Source: Anaeromyxobacter dehalogenans 2CP-1
GTDB taxonomy: Bacteria > Myxococcota > Myxococcia > Myxococcales > Anaeromyxobacteraceae
Direction: 5' to 3'
Assembly: GCF_000022145.1 (NCBI RefSeq)
Contig: NC_011891.1
Location: 3,206,501 to 3,270,500 of the forward strand
Length of the DNA stretch: 64,000 nt
This document shows, one piece after another, positions 1-7,440 of the stretch. Position 1 is the first letter of the stretch. Every line of letters starts with the position of its first letter. The position numbers and the translations under genes were made by a program. The notes beneath the pieces are model-generated. The model saw only the letters and a program-made list of their open reading frames with translations. It did no database searches and had not been told where the DNA came from.

Positions 1-1509
1 ATCGCGATCGCCACCTTCTCCGACGGCTCGAAGCGGGACGTCACCGCCACCGCCGCCTGGGAGTCCTCGGCGCCGGCCACGGCCTCGGTGGTGGCCGGCG
101 AGGTCACCGGCGTCGCGCCCGGCGCGGCGACGCTGAGGGCGCGCTGGTCCGGGCTGCACGGCGCCAGCGAGGTGACGGTCACCTCGGCCGTCCTCCGGTC
201 GATCGTCGTGACCCCGCCGTTCCCGAGCCTGCCGCTCGGCGCCGACCTGCAGCTCGCCGCGACCGGCCTGTTCTCGGACGGCAGCGCGCGCGACGTGACC
301 GCGGAGGCGGCCTGGGAGAGCGCCGCCCCGGCGGTCGCGGCCGTGCCGTCGCCCGGCCTGGTGCAGCCGGTCGCCACCGGCGACGCGTCCGTCTCGGCCA
401 CGCTGGCGGGGGTGAGCGGCGCCACCACGGTCAGCGTGACCGCCGCCACGCTCGAGTCGCTCGACGTGTACCCGGGCGCCGCCACCCTGGCCCGCGGCAC
501 CTCGACCGCGTTCACCGCGCTCGGGACCTACTCCGACGGCACGTCCGCGGACCTCACCGCGCAGGCGGCCTGGGACACGAGCGGGCCGGAGGTGACGCTC
601 TCCGCGCCCGGCCTCGAGGGCGTGGTGGTCACCGGGGCCGCCGAGGGCACCGCGACCGTCACGGCGGCGTTCGGCGGCCTCACCAGCGCGGCGGCGGTGA
701 CGGTCACCGCGGCCGGGCTGACCGGGCTCGCGGTGTCCCCGGCCGCGCTCGACCTGCCGGTGGGCCTCTCCGGACCGCTCACCGCGACCGGCACGTTCTC
801 CGACGGCTCGACCCAGGACCTGACGGCGCAGGTGGCGTGGGTGTCCTCCGCCGCGGCGGTGGCGGCGCCATCCAACGCGCCCGGGAGCGAGGGGCTCGTC
901 AGCGCGCTCTCGGCCGGCGACGCCACCGTCAGCGCGACGCTGTTCGGCCGGACCGCCTCGGCCGCGGTGACCGTCCGCGCGGCGGCGCTGCGGTCCATCG
1001 CGGTGACGCCCGGCGCCGCGTCGGTGCCCGCGGGCTACCAGGTCCGGTTCCAGGCGACCGGCACCTACAGCGACGGCTCGTCGCACGAGCTCACAGGCAG
1101 CGCCGTCTGGATCAGCGCCGACCCGGCGGTCGCGACGGTGGTGGCCACCGGGACCGGCGCGGGCGCGGCCAGCGGCGTGGCGCCCGGGACCGCCCGGATC
1201 TCGGCGGCGCTCGGCGGCGTGACCGGCGAGGCGACGCTGACGGTGGGCTCGGCCCGGCTCGTCTCGGTGGCGGTGTCACCCTCCCCGTTCGACGTGGGGG
1301 TGGGCGGAACGGCGCAGCTCACCGCCACCGGCACGTTCAGCGACGGGAGCACGCTCGACGTCACGCGGCAGAGCGTCTGGAGCTCCGGCACGAAGTCGAT
1401 CGCGACCGTCTCCCGGGCCGGCGTGGTGACCGGGCTGCGGGCCGGGGCGGTGACCGTCCAGGCGAACCGCGCCGGCAGGAAGGGCCGCGTCGACGGCACC
1501 GTCCGGTGA
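1..1509 (+). CDS. Ig-like (BIG2-type) repeat protein, 5' end outside window
   Basis: The reading frame is open from the first base and stops with TGA at 1507-1509, so 502 residues of the C-terminal part are visible and the start is upstream. It is built of tandem repeats of about 90 residues: one partial and five full copies, beginning near 190, 450, 715, 985 and 1255. Each starts with a pattern like L-x-S-I-x-V-x-P, carries a central ATGxFSDGS block followed by D(V/L)T and a conserved Trp, and ends in a beta-rich GxATVxA segment. This is the bacterial Ig-like group 2 fold, typical of large secreted or surface proteins. No anchor or sorting signal follows the last repeat. Its substrate or partner cannot be told; a structural or adhesive role is inferred from the fold only. 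Confidence 0.85.
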   Translation: MAIATFSDGSKRDVTATAAWESSAPATASVVAGEVTGVAPGAATLRARWSGLHGASEVTVTSAVLRSIVVTPPFPSLPLGADLQLAATGLFSDGSARDVTAEAAWESAAPAVAAVPSPGLVQPVATGDASVSATLAGVSGATTVSVTAATLESLDVYPGAATLARGTSTAFTALGTYSDGTSADLTAQAAWDTSGPEVTLSAPGLEGVVVTGAAEGTATVTAAFGGLTSAAAVTVTAAGLTGLAVSPAALDLPVGLSGPLTATGTFSDGSTQDLTAQVAWVSSAAAVAAPSNAPGSEGLVSALSAGDATVSATLFGRTASAAVTVRAAALRSIAVTPGAASVPAGYQVRFQATGTYSDGSSHELTGSAVWISADPAVATVVATGTGAGAASGVAPGTARISAALGGVTGEATLTVGSARLVSVAVSPSPFDVGVGGTAQLTATGTFSDGSTLDVTRQSVWSSGTKSIATVSRAGVVTGLRAGAVTVQANRAGRKGRVDGTVR

Positions 1510-1517
1510 GGAAGCGG

Positions 1518-1549
1518 GGGCGCGGCCCGCGACCTTGCTGGCCGCGCCC
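1518..1549 (+). terminator. GC-rich hairpin after the Ig-like gene
   Basis: GGGCGCGGCC and GGCCGCGCCC form a perfect 10-bp stem around a 12-base loop, 8 bases after the stop codon. No T-tract follows, so this is a possible terminator or mRNA 3' end rather than a certain one. Confidence 0.45.
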
Positions 1550-1576
1550 TCCGGTTGACGCTAGACTCACCGTCTT

Positions 1577-2689
1577 ATGGAAGGACAGGGTCCGCTCAGC
1601 GAGGAGCTGTTCCACTCGTTCCTGCAGCTCGCCGTGAAGCGCCAGGCGAGCGACGTGCACTTCGAGGTGGGCTACCCCCCCACCTACCGGGTGTTCGGGG
1701 AGCTGCTGGCCGCGAAGTACCCGCCGCTGACGCACGCGGACACGGAGGCGATCGCGAACTTCGTCCTCCAGGCCCCGGGTTCGGGGTTCACGCCGCTCGA
1801 CTTCCGCGAGGTGGACCGCAGCTACTCGCTGCCCGGGGTGTCGCGCTTCCGCGCGTCCATCTTCAAGCAGCGCGGGAGCTGGGGCGCGGTGATGCGCACC
1901 ATCCCGTTCCAGATCCCGGACTTCGACACGCTGAACCTGCCGCCCGTCATCCGCACCATCGCCGAGGCGCGCCGCGGGCTCATCTGCGTGACCGGCGCCA
2001 CGGGCAACGGCAAGTCCACCACCATCGCCAGCATCATCAACACGATCATCCAGCAGGAGCGGCTGCACGTCGTCACGGTCGAGGATCCGATCGAGTTCAT
2101 CTTCGCCGGCGGCAAGGGCCTCGTGATCCAGCGCGAGGTCGGATCGGACACGGCCAGCTACAGCGACGCGCTGCGCGCCGCGCTCCGGCAGGACCCCGAC
2201 ATCATCATGGTGGGCGAGCTGCGCGACCGCGAGGCCGCCGACATCTGCCTGAAGGCGGCGGAGACCGGCCACCTCGTCATCACCTCGCTGCACACGCCCG
2301 ACGTGCCCCGCGCGGTCGGGCGCATCGTGGGCCTGTTCCCGGCCGACGAGCAGGACAGCGTCCGGGCGCGGCTCGCCGACAACCTGCAGGCGGTCATCGC
2401 GCTCCGGCTGCTCATGCGCGCCGACGCCACCGGGCTCATCCCCGGGGTCGAGTCGCTGCTCGCCACCACCAGCGTGCGCGAGCTGATCCGCGACGGCTCC
2501 AAGGTCAACGAGCTGCGCACGTACATGGACACCGCCGGCGCCGACCTGGGCATGCACAGCTTCGATCAGTACCTGTACCGGCTGCACGAGGCGAAGCGCA
2601 TCGGGCTCGACACCGCGCTCGCGAACGCGACGCACCGGGCCGACCTGGAGCGGCGGATCATGATGGAGACCGGAGGCCGCCCCGCGTGA
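1577..2689 (+). CDS. PilT/PilU-family type IV pilus retraction ATPase
   Basis: A 370-residue hexameric secretion ATPase of the PilT/PilU type, which powers depolymerisation of type IV pili at the inner membrane. The N-terminal domain shows the SDVHFEVG block (residues about 25-32). The Walker A motif GATGNGKST lies at about 140-148. After it come the acidic VEDPIEF Asp box, a Walker B region with DPDIIMVGELRD, and the His box with HLVITSLHT. The C-terminal part holds a VRELIRDG element like the PilT AIRNLIRE motif. Length fits PilT (about 345) or PilU (about 380), and I cannot decide between them. No clear Shine-Dalgarno precedes the ATG. The stop overlaps the start of the PilZ gene, so the two are probably translationally coupled. 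Confidence 0.92.
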   Translation: MEGQGPLSEELFHSFLQLAVKRQASDVHFEVGYPPTYRVFGELLAAKYPPLTHADTEAIANFVLQAPGSGFTPLDFREVDRSYSLPGVSRFRASIFKQRGSWGAVMRTIPFQIPDFDTLNLPPVIRTIAEARRGLICVTGATGNGKSTTIASIINTIIQQERLHVVTVEDPIEFIFAGGKGLVIQREVGSDTASYSDALRAALRQDPDIIMVGELRDREAADICLKAAETGHLVITSLHTPDVPRAVGRIVGLFPADEQDSVRARLADNLQAVIALRLLMRADATGLIPGVESLLATTSVRELIRDGSKVNELRTYMDTAGADLGMHSFDQYLYRLHEAKRIGLDTALANATHRADLERRIMMETGGRPA

Positions 2690-3576
2690 TCGCCGCCGGC
2701 GCCCCAGCGGCGTCGCGCGTTCTGGTGGTGGGCTCGGACGCCGACGTCTCCATCGCGCTGCACCTGCACCTCGAGCGTGCGGGGCACGCGGTCTATTGCC
2801 TCCCCGGCCCCGGGGAGCTCGAGTCGTTCGTGCGCGCCGCCGCGCCGCACACCGTGGTGCTGCTGCTCCCGGCGGTGCCGGACGGCACCTGGGGAGCCGC
2901 GCTCACCACCGCCGCCAGCGCCGCCCGCGTCGGGGTGCGGGTGGTGATGGTCGCGCCGTCGCGCGAGATCGTGGAGCCGCTCGCGGCGGTCGCGGGCGCG
3001 GAGCGCGCGCTGGCGCGCGCCGAGGTGCTCTCGCGCCCGCTCGTCGTCATGGAGCGGCCGCCGGGCAGCGCCCCGCCCCCTGCCCCGCCGCACCCGCCGC
3101 CCGCCGGGGCGACGCCTGCCGACGTGCTGCGCGCGGCCTCGTCCGTGCTCGTCCCGGATCCACCCCTGTCCCGGCCGCGCGCGCCGTCGGTGGACCTGAT
3201 GGCCCTCATCGACGAGGAGCTGGAGGACGAGCCGAAGGCCCGCCCCACCGTCACCCGGGTCGAGGTGAACGTCAGCCTGGTCTCGGAGCACAACTTCTAC
3301 GTGGGCGCGACGCGCCGGGTGGACTCCGGCGGGGTGTTCATCGCCACGGCGCTGCCCCCGGCGGTCGGCACCCGGCTGCAGGTGCGGCTCGGCCTGGCCG
3401 ACGGGCGCAAGCTGGACCTCGAGGGCGAGGTCGCGTTCGTGCGCGAGAAGAGCGCCACCACCGGCCGGCAGCCCTCCGGCTGCGGCGTGAAGCTGCTCGC
3501 GCTGCCGGGCTGGGCGATGGACGCCATCGACCGCTTCACGCTCGCGCGCCAGCCCATCGTCTACACGCCGCGGTAG
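2686..3576 (+). CDS. Receiver-like plus PilZ-domain protein
   Basis: 296 residues from a GTG that overlaps the TGA of the pilus ATPase (GTGA). Residues about 10-120 have a receiver-like alpha/beta pattern (RVLVVGSDADVS, then VVLLLPAVP), but the phospho-accepting Asp expected after the third strand is absent, so it looks like a pseudo-receiver. A Pro/Ala-rich linker follows. The C-terminal ~100 residues are a PilZ domain with VDSGGVFI in place of the DxSxxG motif, but with no RxxxR motif ahead of it. This resembles the Myxococcus-type PilZ family (TIGR02266). Binding of cyclic di-GMP is therefore doubtful. Coupling to the PilT/PilU gene suggests a role in controlling pilus retraction (inference). 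Confidence 0.8.
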   Translation: MIAAGAPAASRVLVVGSDADVSIALHLHLERAGHAVYCLPGPGELESFVRAAAPHTVVLLLPAVPDGTWGAALTTAASAARVGVRVVMVAPSREIVEPLAAVAGAERALARAEVLSRPLVVMERPPGSAPPPAPPHPPPAGATPADVLRAASSVLVPDPPLSRPRAPSVDLMALIDEELEDEPKARPTVTRVEVNVSLVSEHNFYVGATRRVDSGGVFIATALPPAVGTRLQVRLGLADGRKLDLEGEVAFVREKSATTGRQPSGCGVKLLALPGWAMDAIDRFTLARQPIVYTPR

Positions 3577-3592
3577 CGGCGCGCCGCCCGGG

Positions 3593-4712
3593 TCACTCGT
3601 CCACGGCGCGGTCGGTGCGCCGCACGCCCATCAGGTAGGGCTGGATGAACGGGTCGAGGTCGCCGTCCAGGACGTCGTCCACCTTGCCCGTCTCCACCCC
3701 GGTGCGCAGGTCCTTCACCATCTGGTAGGGCTGCAGCACGTAGCTGCGGATCTGCGAGCCGAAGTCGATGTCCTTCTTCAGCGCCTCGGCGGCGTCGCGG
3801 GCCGCCGCGCGCTTCTTCTCCTCGAGGTCGTAGAGCTTGGCGCGCAGGATCTTCCAGGCCACGCTGCGGTTCTTCTGCTGGCTGCGCTCGTTCTGCACCG
3901 CCACCACGATGCCGGTGGGCAGGTGCGTCATGCGCACCGCGGAGTCGGTCTTGTTCACCTTCTGGCCGCCGGCGCCCGACGACCGGTACGTGTCGATGCG
4001 GACGTCGGCCTCCTTGATGTCGATGACGATGTCGTCCTCGATCTCCGGGGTCACGTCCACCGCCGCGAAGCTGGTCTGGCGGCGCGCGTTCTGGTCGAAC
4101 GGGCTGATGCGGACCAGCCGGTGCACGCCCTTCTCGGCCTTCAGCCAGCCGTAGGGGTGATCGCCGCGGACGATGAACGAGGCGGAGCTGATCCCGGCCT
4201 CCTCGCCCGCGACCAGGTCGGCCGGCTCGACCTCCCAGCCGCGCCGCTCGCAGTAGCGCACGTACATCCGGTACAGCATGGCGGCCCAGTCCATCGCCTC
4301 CACGCCGCCCGCGCCGCTCTTCACCTCGACGATGGCGCCGGCCGCGTCGTGCGGGCCGGAGAGCATCTTCTGCAGCTCGAGCCCCTCGAGCTGGCGGCCC
4401 ACCGCCTCGGCGGCCTCGGCCGCCTCGGCGCGGGTGGCCTCGTCGCGCGCCTCCTCGGCGAGCTCGCACAGCGCCTGCGCGTCGTCGAGCGCGCGGCGGA
4501 CCGCGGCGCAGGCCTGGGTCACCTGCTCGAGCTGGGCCTTCTCCTTCAGCAGCGCCTGGGCCTTGACGTTGTCGGTCCAGAACGCCGGGTCCTCGGAGAG
4601 CTTCGAGATCTCCGCGACCCTCAGCTCCTTCCGCTCGACGTCAAAGCGACCCCCGGAGCGCCTCCAGGCGGCGGGAGAGCTCGGCGATGCGCTCGGCGGT
4701 GGGGGAAGCCAT
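3593..4712 (-). CDS. prfB: Peptide chain release factor 2, with programmed +1 frameshift
   Basis: RF2 recognises UGA and UAA stop codons and releases the finished peptide. The first 23 codons run from ATG at 4712 to CTT at 4646-4644, followed by in-frame TGA at 4643-4641. Shifting +1 continues as GAC GTC GAG and stays open for 349 more residues to the TGA at 3595-3593, total 372, the usual RF2 size. The shift site reads CTCCGGGGGTCGCTTTGAC, the classical internal Shine-Dalgarno-like G-run plus CTT-TGA-C slippery site. The GGQ motif sits in SSGAGGQKVNK, which contacts the peptidyl-transferase centre; the zero frame alone would give a 23-residue peptide. It lies 25 bases downstream of lnt, at the end of the long leftward operon. 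Regulation is autogenous: low RF2 favours frameshifting. Confidence 0.97.
4641..4659 (-). promoter_or_regulatory. prfB +1 programmed frameshift site
   Basis: On the minus strand a GGGGG-containing Shine-Dalgarno-like stretch is followed by TCG, CTT and then TGA C. When RF2 is scarce the ribosome pauses at TGA, tRNA-Leu slips from CTT to TTT, and reading resumes at GAC. All elements of the known bacterial RF2 autoregulatory site are present and spaced as expected. Confidence 0.93.
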
Positions 4713-4737
4713 GGCTCGGGTCCTCCGGGTTCCTTCG

Positions 4738-6510
4738 CTACGCGGCGGCGCTCCGGCCGTCCCGGCCCTCCCGGCGCACGCGACGGGCGAGCGCGGGGTG
4801 GGTGGCCGCCAGGGCGGCGGCGGCGACGAGCGCGCTGGCCCAGGCGAAGAGGTCGCCGACTGTAGTGTAGAGCGTGCGCCCCCGCAACCGCGGGACGCGG
4901 GCGAGCAGCAGCCGCGCCGGCTCCTGCGGGTCCGGCGCGAGATCGGGATCCACCGGACCGACGTCGAGCGCGCCCGGCGCCAGCTCGCCGGTGGGCAGGA
5001 TCACCGCCGACACGCCGGCATAGGCGGGTCGGACCACCGCGCGGCGCGCCTCGACCGCGCGCATGCGAACGATGGCGAGGAACTGGTACGGGCCGGACGA
5101 GTAGCCGTACCAGGCGTCGTTGGTGGGGTTCACCAGGAGCTCGGGCTCCGGCTCGCCGCGCGCGAACGCCACGTTGATCTCCGGGAAGATCGCGTCGTAG
5201 CAGATCATGGGCGCGACGCGGACCGGCCCGGCGGACGCGGGAGGCGGCGCGTCGTCCCCCTCGGCGGGCGCGCCCGGGACGGCCGAGGCGAGCGCGGGCC
5301 CGGCGGCCGGCGCGGTGGCGAGCGGGAACTCGAGCACGGTGAGCTCGCGGCCCGGCTCGGCCGGCGCGAGGCTCGGCACGAGGTGACCCACGAACGGCAG
5401 CCAGCGCTGCAGCGGCACGTACTCGCCGAACGGCACGAGGTGGTGCTTCAGGTACTTCCCCAGGACCTGCCGCCCGGGCGAGACCATGAACTGCGCGTTG
5501 CCGACCCGCGGGACGCGTTCGCCGTTCGCCCCGCGGGTCCACTCCACCGTGGTCGCCCCGAGCAGCACGTGCGCGCGCTCGAGCGGCGGCAGCCCGGCGG
5601 CGGGCGTCGCGAAGCTCCGGACGTCGGGCGCCACGTACAGTGGGTAGGCCGCCTCGGGCCACGCCACCAGGTCGGCGCCGGCGCGGTCTGCCTCCAGCGT
5701 GGGCGGCACCAGCCGCGCCAGGATCTGCGCGCGGTGGTTGCGCGCCGCGTTCTTCACCGACTGGTCCACGTTCGGCTGGACCACGCCGACCGTGATCGAC
5801 GGCGCCGCGGCGGCCTCGGCGCGCACCGCGCGCACCCGCAGCGCGCCGCCCGCCACCACCGCCGCGACCAGCGCCGCGGTCCCGGCCAGCGCCCGCCGCG
5901 GGAGCGGCCGCCGCTCGCGCCGGGCCTCGAGCGCCTCCGCCAGCACCGCGTTCACCAGCACCACCAGCGCCGCGATCCCGTACACGCCGGTCGCGGCCGC
6001 GAGCTGCGCCACCGCCGGCGTGCGCGCCTGGGTGTAGCCCACGTTCGCCCACGGGAACCCGGAGAACAGGTAGTTGCGCGACAGCTCGAACGCGACCCAC
6101 ACCGGCGGGAGCACCGCCCAGGCCGGCCAGCCCAGCCGCGCGCGGATGCGCTGCGCGACCGCGAACGCCGCGGCCCAGTGCGCCGCCATGTACAGCACCA
6201 GCAGCGACAGCGCGAACACCGAGAAGGCGAGCGACAGGCCGCCGAACGCGGTCATCGCGTGCGAGACCCAGTAGATGGCGGCGAAGAAGTAGGCGAGGCC
6301 GCCCGCGAGGCCGAGGCGCGCCGCCTGCCACGCCCCCCGCGCGCGCCGCAGCGCCACGAACGCGGGCACGAGCGCCACCCAGGCGAGGAGCTCCAGCCAG
6401 CCGGCCGGGTCCACCTCCCGGATCGAGAGGAACGGCACCACCAGCGGCAGCGCCAGCGCGAGCGCGAGCCCGGAGGCGATCGCGAGGAGGTAGGGGACGA
6501 GGCGCGTCAT
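4738..6510 (-). CDS. lnt: Apolipoprotein N-acyltransferase
   Basis: Inner-membrane enzyme that adds the third acyl chain to the N-terminal Cys of lipoproteins. About 590 residues, longer than the usual ~510. An N-terminal set of hydrophobic segments (about six in the first 230 residues) precedes a nitrilase-type catalytic domain. The likely Glu-Lys-Cys triad is visible as WPEAAYPLY, KYLKHHLVPFGEY and ICYDAIFPE. I chose ATG at 6510 (MTRLVPYLL) because AGGA lies 8 bases before it; another start is possible at 6531. The gene is 25 bases upstream of prfB and follows the ribbon-helix-helix gene. The phoH-ybeY-lnt order is common in proteobacteria, which supports the call. Confidence 0.94.
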   Translation of the reverse strand: MTRLVPYLLAIASGLALALALPLVVPFLSIREVDPAGWLELLAWVALVPAFVALRRARGAWQAARLGLAGGLAYFFAAIYWVSHAMTAFGGLSLAFSVFALSLLVLYMAAHWAAAFAVAQRIRARLGWPAWAVLPPVWVAFELSRNYLFSGFPWANVGYTQARTPAVAQLAAATGVYGIAALVVLVNAVLAEALEARRERRPLPRRALAGTAALVAAVVAGGALRVRAVRAEAAAAPSITVGVVQPNVDQSVKNAARNHRAQILARLVPPTLEADRAGADLVAWPEAAYPLYVAPDVRSFATPAAGLPPLERAHVLLGATTVEWTRGANGERVPRVGNAQFMVSPGRQVLGKYLKHHLVPFGEYVPLQRWLPFVGHLVPSLAPAEPGRELTVLEFPLATAPAAGPALASAVPGAPAEGDDAPPPASAGPVRVAPMICYDAIFPEINVAFARGEPEPELLVNPTNDAWYGYSSGPYQFLAIVRMRAVEARRAVVRPAYAGVSAVILPTGELAPGALDVGPVDPDLAPDPQEPARLLLARVPRLRGRTLYTTVGDLFAWASALVAAAALAATHPALARRVRREGRDGRSAAA

Positions 6511-6580
6511 CGAGCGTTCCTGCGGCGGCACGGCGCCGCGGCACCGGGGAGCCTGGCGCCGGCCGACCGGGCGCGTCCGG

Positions 6581-6958
6581 TCAGCGGACCTTCCCGCCGG
6601 CCCCGCCCTCCGGGCCGTCCGGCGCCTCCGCCTGCTGCGCCTGCGCGGCGCCGTAGGCCTCGGCGGCGGCGAGGTAGTACGCCACCGCCTCGCGCACCAG
6701 GTGGCCGACCGGCCGGCCGAGCCGCGACGCGGTGGCGGTCATGGCCTCGGCGAGGTCGGCGGGCATGCGGACCGGCACCACCCGCGCCTGGGCCAGCGCC
6801 GCCTCCAGCCGCTCCAGCGCCTGGCTGGGGCGCGACACGCGGAAGTCGCCCGCCTCGATCATGTCCTTGATCCGGCGCGCGAGGTCCTCGCGCGTGAACC
6901 ACGCGCCGTCGAGCCAGACCGACTCGGAGTCGAGATCGATGTCGGCGAACGGGTCCAT
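6581..6958 (-). CDS. Small ribbon-helix-helix (CopG-like) protein
   Basis: 125 residues from ATG at 6958, preceded by AAAGGA at a spacing of 5. The N-terminal third is acidic. A central segment VVPVRMPADLAEAM followed by TASRLGRPVGHLVREAVAYYL has the strand-helix-helix pattern of CopG/Arc-type DNA-binding proteins. The tail is rich in Ala, Gln and Gly. Its first 100 bases overlap the 3' end of ybeY in another frame, so it is translationally tied to ybeY. No toxin gene is adjacent; lnt follows. It may be a transcriptional regulator or a small structural protein; target unknown. Confidence 0.7.
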   Translation of the reverse strand: MDPFADIDLDSESVWLDGAWFTREDLARRIKDMIEAGDFRVSRPSQALERLEAALAQARVVPVRMPADLAEAMTATASRLGRPVGHLVREAVAYYLAAAEAYGAAQAQQAEAPDGPEGGAGGKVR

Positions 6959-7440
6959 CGGTCCTTTGCCCTGCCGGCGCGCCCCTCGCGCCGGCCTTCG
7001 CGGAGCGCCGCCCCGACGAGCCCCTCCGCCCGCGCGAGCTCCGCTTCCTTCTCCGCCATCGCCCGGGCGTCCGCGGGCCGCTCGTGGTCGTAGCCGAGCA
7101 GGTGCAGGATCCCGTGCGCGAGGTAGCGGTCCAGCTCGGCGCCCACCCGCCGACCCTCGGACCGCGCCCTCCGCGCGGCGGTGTCGAGCGAGATTACCAC
7201 GTCCCCCAGCAGCGCCCCAGCGCCCGGCGGCTCCGATATCGGGAACGACAGCACGTCGGTGGCCTGGTCCTTGTCCCGCCACTCGCGGTTGAGCGCGCGG
7301 ATGCGCCGGTCGGTCACGAGCAGGATGGAGAGCTCGGCATCGTCGCGCCCCAGGGCGGCGAGGAACGCGGCCGCGCGAGCGCGGAGGCGCCGGGCGGCGC
7401 GGGCGCCGTCGCGGTGCTCGGAGGTCAGGCGGACGATCAC
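6859..7440 (-). CDS. ybeY: Endoribonuclease YbeY (rRNA maturation factor)
   Basis: Zinc-dependent endoribonuclease involved in 16S rRNA 3' end processing and ribosome quality control. The hallmark HGILHLLGYDH motif (H-G-x-L-H-x4-D-H) is present, with NREWRDKDQATDVLSFP upstream as in the family. The GTG start at 7440 overlaps the TGA of the upstream 7TM-HD gene (GTGA). The frame stays open for 193 residues, about 30-40 more than typical YbeY; the extra Arg/Ser-rich tail is encoded where it overlaps the ribbon-helix-helix gene by 100 bases. The tail is probably a by-product of the overlap. Confidence 0.93.
   Translation of the reverse strand: MIVRLTSEHRDGARAARRLRARAAAFLAALGRDDAELSILLVTDRRIRALNREWRDKDQATDVLSFPISEPPGAGALLGDVVISLDTAARRARSEGRRVGAELDRYLAHGILHLLGYDHERPADARAMAEKEAELARAEGLVGAALREGRREGRAGRAKDRWTRSPTSISTPSRSGSTARGSRARTSRAGSRT

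Noticed and set aside
4641-4643. In-frame TGA in prfB as a sequencing error or pseudogene
   Set aside because: It sits exactly in the conserved CTT-TGA-C programmed site with the internal Shine-Dalgarno.
3593-6544. Single 983-residue frame spanning lnt and prfB
   Set aside because: Only its C-terminal third is RF2; the rest is an out-of-frame reading of lnt. The RF2 frameshift explains why the frame is open there.
6581-6958. Antitoxin of a toxin-antitoxin pair
   Set aside because: The ribbon-helix-helix pattern is present but neither neighbour (ybeY, lnt) is a toxin.
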